A stretch of 9,299 nucleotides of DNA from Acidobacteriota bacterium. GTDB taxonomy: Bacteria > Acidobacteriota > Terriglobia > Terriglobales > Acidobacteriaceae. The notes under the pieces are model-generated. The model did not search any database and had not been told where the DNA came from. It worked only from the letters and a program-made list of their open reading frames with translations. This document shows positions 8,702 through 9,299 of this stretch, in pieces (positions within the stretch are counted from its first letter, which is position 1; every line of letters begins with the position of its first letter). The stretch is from positions 1-9,299 of the forward strand of contig JAJZNH010000115.1 in assembly GCA_021811745.1 (NCBI GenBank), in the 5' to 3' direction. The translations under genes were made by a program, and so were the position numbers.

Positions 8702-9114
8702 ATGAAGACGGTGGAGCTATACGCGAGAGTGCGGCGGGCGGTGTTGGTGGAGGGGATGAGCCGGCGGGCGGCGGCGCGGGAGTTCGGTCTGGCGCGCAAG
8801 ACGGTGAGCAAGATGCTGGAGTACACCTTAAACACGCCGCGCGGGAGTACATCCAGGTCTTGCGGCTGATCGAACACTTCGCGTTCGAAGAGGTCACGGC
8901 TGCTGTCGAGCAGGCGCTTGCGTTAGGCGCGGTCAGCTTCGACGCCGTCAGGCATCTGCTGCTGTGCCGGATCGAGCTCAGGCCGCCACGGCTGGATATG
9001 GCCAACTGGCCGCATCTGCCGCTGGCCCAGGTGCGCACTACGCGTGCCGCAGAGTACATGAGCCTGCTGTCGTTGCCCGCGGCTGAGCCTCCCACGCTGG
9101 AGGCGATGCTATGA
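8702..9114 (+). pseudogene. istA: istA transposase with internal deletion and frame change
   Basis: IstA is the DDE-type transposase of IS21 elements and normally has about 500 residues. Here the N-terminal DNA-binding piece (MKTVELYARVRR, then the helix-turn-helix SRRAAAREFGLARKTVSKML) runs from ATG 8702, with GGAGGG just upstream. About 41 residues in, near 8824-8835, the sequence jumps to the IstA C-terminal tail (EYIQVLRLIEHFAF, then FDAVRHLLLCRIE, RPPRLD, EYMSLLSLP), which ends at TGA 9112-9114. About 330 residues, including the catalytic core, are absent. The two pieces are in different frames: from 8702 translation ends at TGA 8867-8869 after 55 residues. An open frame from TTG 8641 reaches the tail but reads the N-terminal part out of frame, so it is not a real protein start. 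The 55-residue product would keep only the DNA-binding helices. Confidence 0.9.
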
Positions 9115-9299
9115 GCTCAACCACTGCCGACACGCCGCAGGTTCTGCTCGAACATCAGCTGAAGGCTCTGCGGCTACCCACCATGCTGCGCGAGTACGAC
9201 AAGCTGGCTCGCACCTGCGCCCAGGAGAAGTCCACCTTCCCGCAGTATCTGCTGCGGCTGACTGAACTGGAGTTACTGGATCGCGATCGCCCCGCTACG
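9111..9299 (+). CDS. istB: IstB helper ATPase of IS21, 5' part only
   Basis: IstB is the AAA+ ATPase that helps IstA choose and load the target DNA. The first 63 residues are visible, in frame to the window edge: MSSTTADTPQVLLEHQLKAL, then RLPTMLREYDKLA and a segment ending LTELELLDRD, which is the usual N-terminal helical domain before the Walker A motif. The Walker A motif lies beyond the window. Its ATG overlaps the istA stop as ATGA, the usual coupling in this family. No break is seen in the visible part. With istA interrupted early, coupled translation of istB would depend on ribosomes reaching 9114 by another route. Confidence 0.88.
   Translation, partial: MSSTTADTPQVLLEHQLKALRLPTMLREYDKLARTCAQEKSTFPQYLLRLTELELLDRDRPAT

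Larger units (their letters stand above)
8527..9299 (+). mobile_element. IS21-family insertion sequence, left part (defective copy)
   Basis: The element is recognised by its istA-istB gene pair and by two terminal repeats ahead of istA, the usual IS21 plan. The left tip is placed at TGTA (8527) because IS21 ends begin with TG and the first repeat follows at once; this is inference. The right end lies beyond the window, so neither the target duplication nor the full length can be seen. istA is broken and has lost its catalytic core, so this copy could move only with an IstA supplied by another copy. Confidence 0.85.

Noticed and set aside
8641..9114. 157-codon open frame from TTG 8641 as an intact gene
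   Set aside because: Its first 60 or so codons read the IstA N-terminal region in the wrong frame; only the C-terminal part is real IstA sequence.

Overview
The window is a GC-rich bacterial chromosome segment. The set of genes (groESL, a secreted protein with a carboxypeptidase-regulatory-like domain, an AsmA-like envelope protein, stand-alone purQ, a YbiT-type ABC-F ATPase) and the protein sequences suggest Acidobacteriota, perhaps Terriglobia. This assignment rests on general resemblance, not on a marker gene, and is tentative.

Layout. Positions 1-1978 hold the groES-groEL chaperonin operon on the minus strand. groEL runs off the left edge. The operon has a sigma70-type promoter (perfect TTGACA -35) overlapping a 27-bp CIRCE-like dyad, the expected HrcA operator. 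A perfect 8-bp inverted repeat lies between groES and groEL. Positions 1979-2281 are non-coding; the only structure I see there is a small hairpin. Positions 2282-5513 hold three plus-strand genes: a small secreted protein with a Ser/Gln/Lys-rich tail, a short-chain dehydrogenase/reductase (SDR), and an inner-membrane-anchored AsmA-like protein. They are spaced 65-164 bp apart, so co-transcription is possible but not certain. Positions 5602-8050 hold two minus-strand genes: an ABC-F ATPase (upstream) and purQ (downstream), 112 bp apart and converging on the AsmA-like gene.

Positions 8051-8701 contain no intact gene. They hold the 5' half of a tRNA-Leu gene (8330-8368) whose 3' half is missing, then the left end of an IS21-family element with two 25-bp terminal repeats. 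From 8702 to the right edge is the istA-istB pair of that element. istA has lost its central catalytic region and its two remaining pieces are out of frame, while istB begins normally with an ATGA overlap and runs off the window.

Most of the window is ordinary housekeeping chromosome. The points worth a second look are the CIRCE variant with matched changes in both arms, an 11-residue insertion in GroEL at the equatorial/intermediate domain boundary, the halved tRNA-Leu next to the IS element, and the internally deleted IS21 copy. I found no convincing new multi-gene system.
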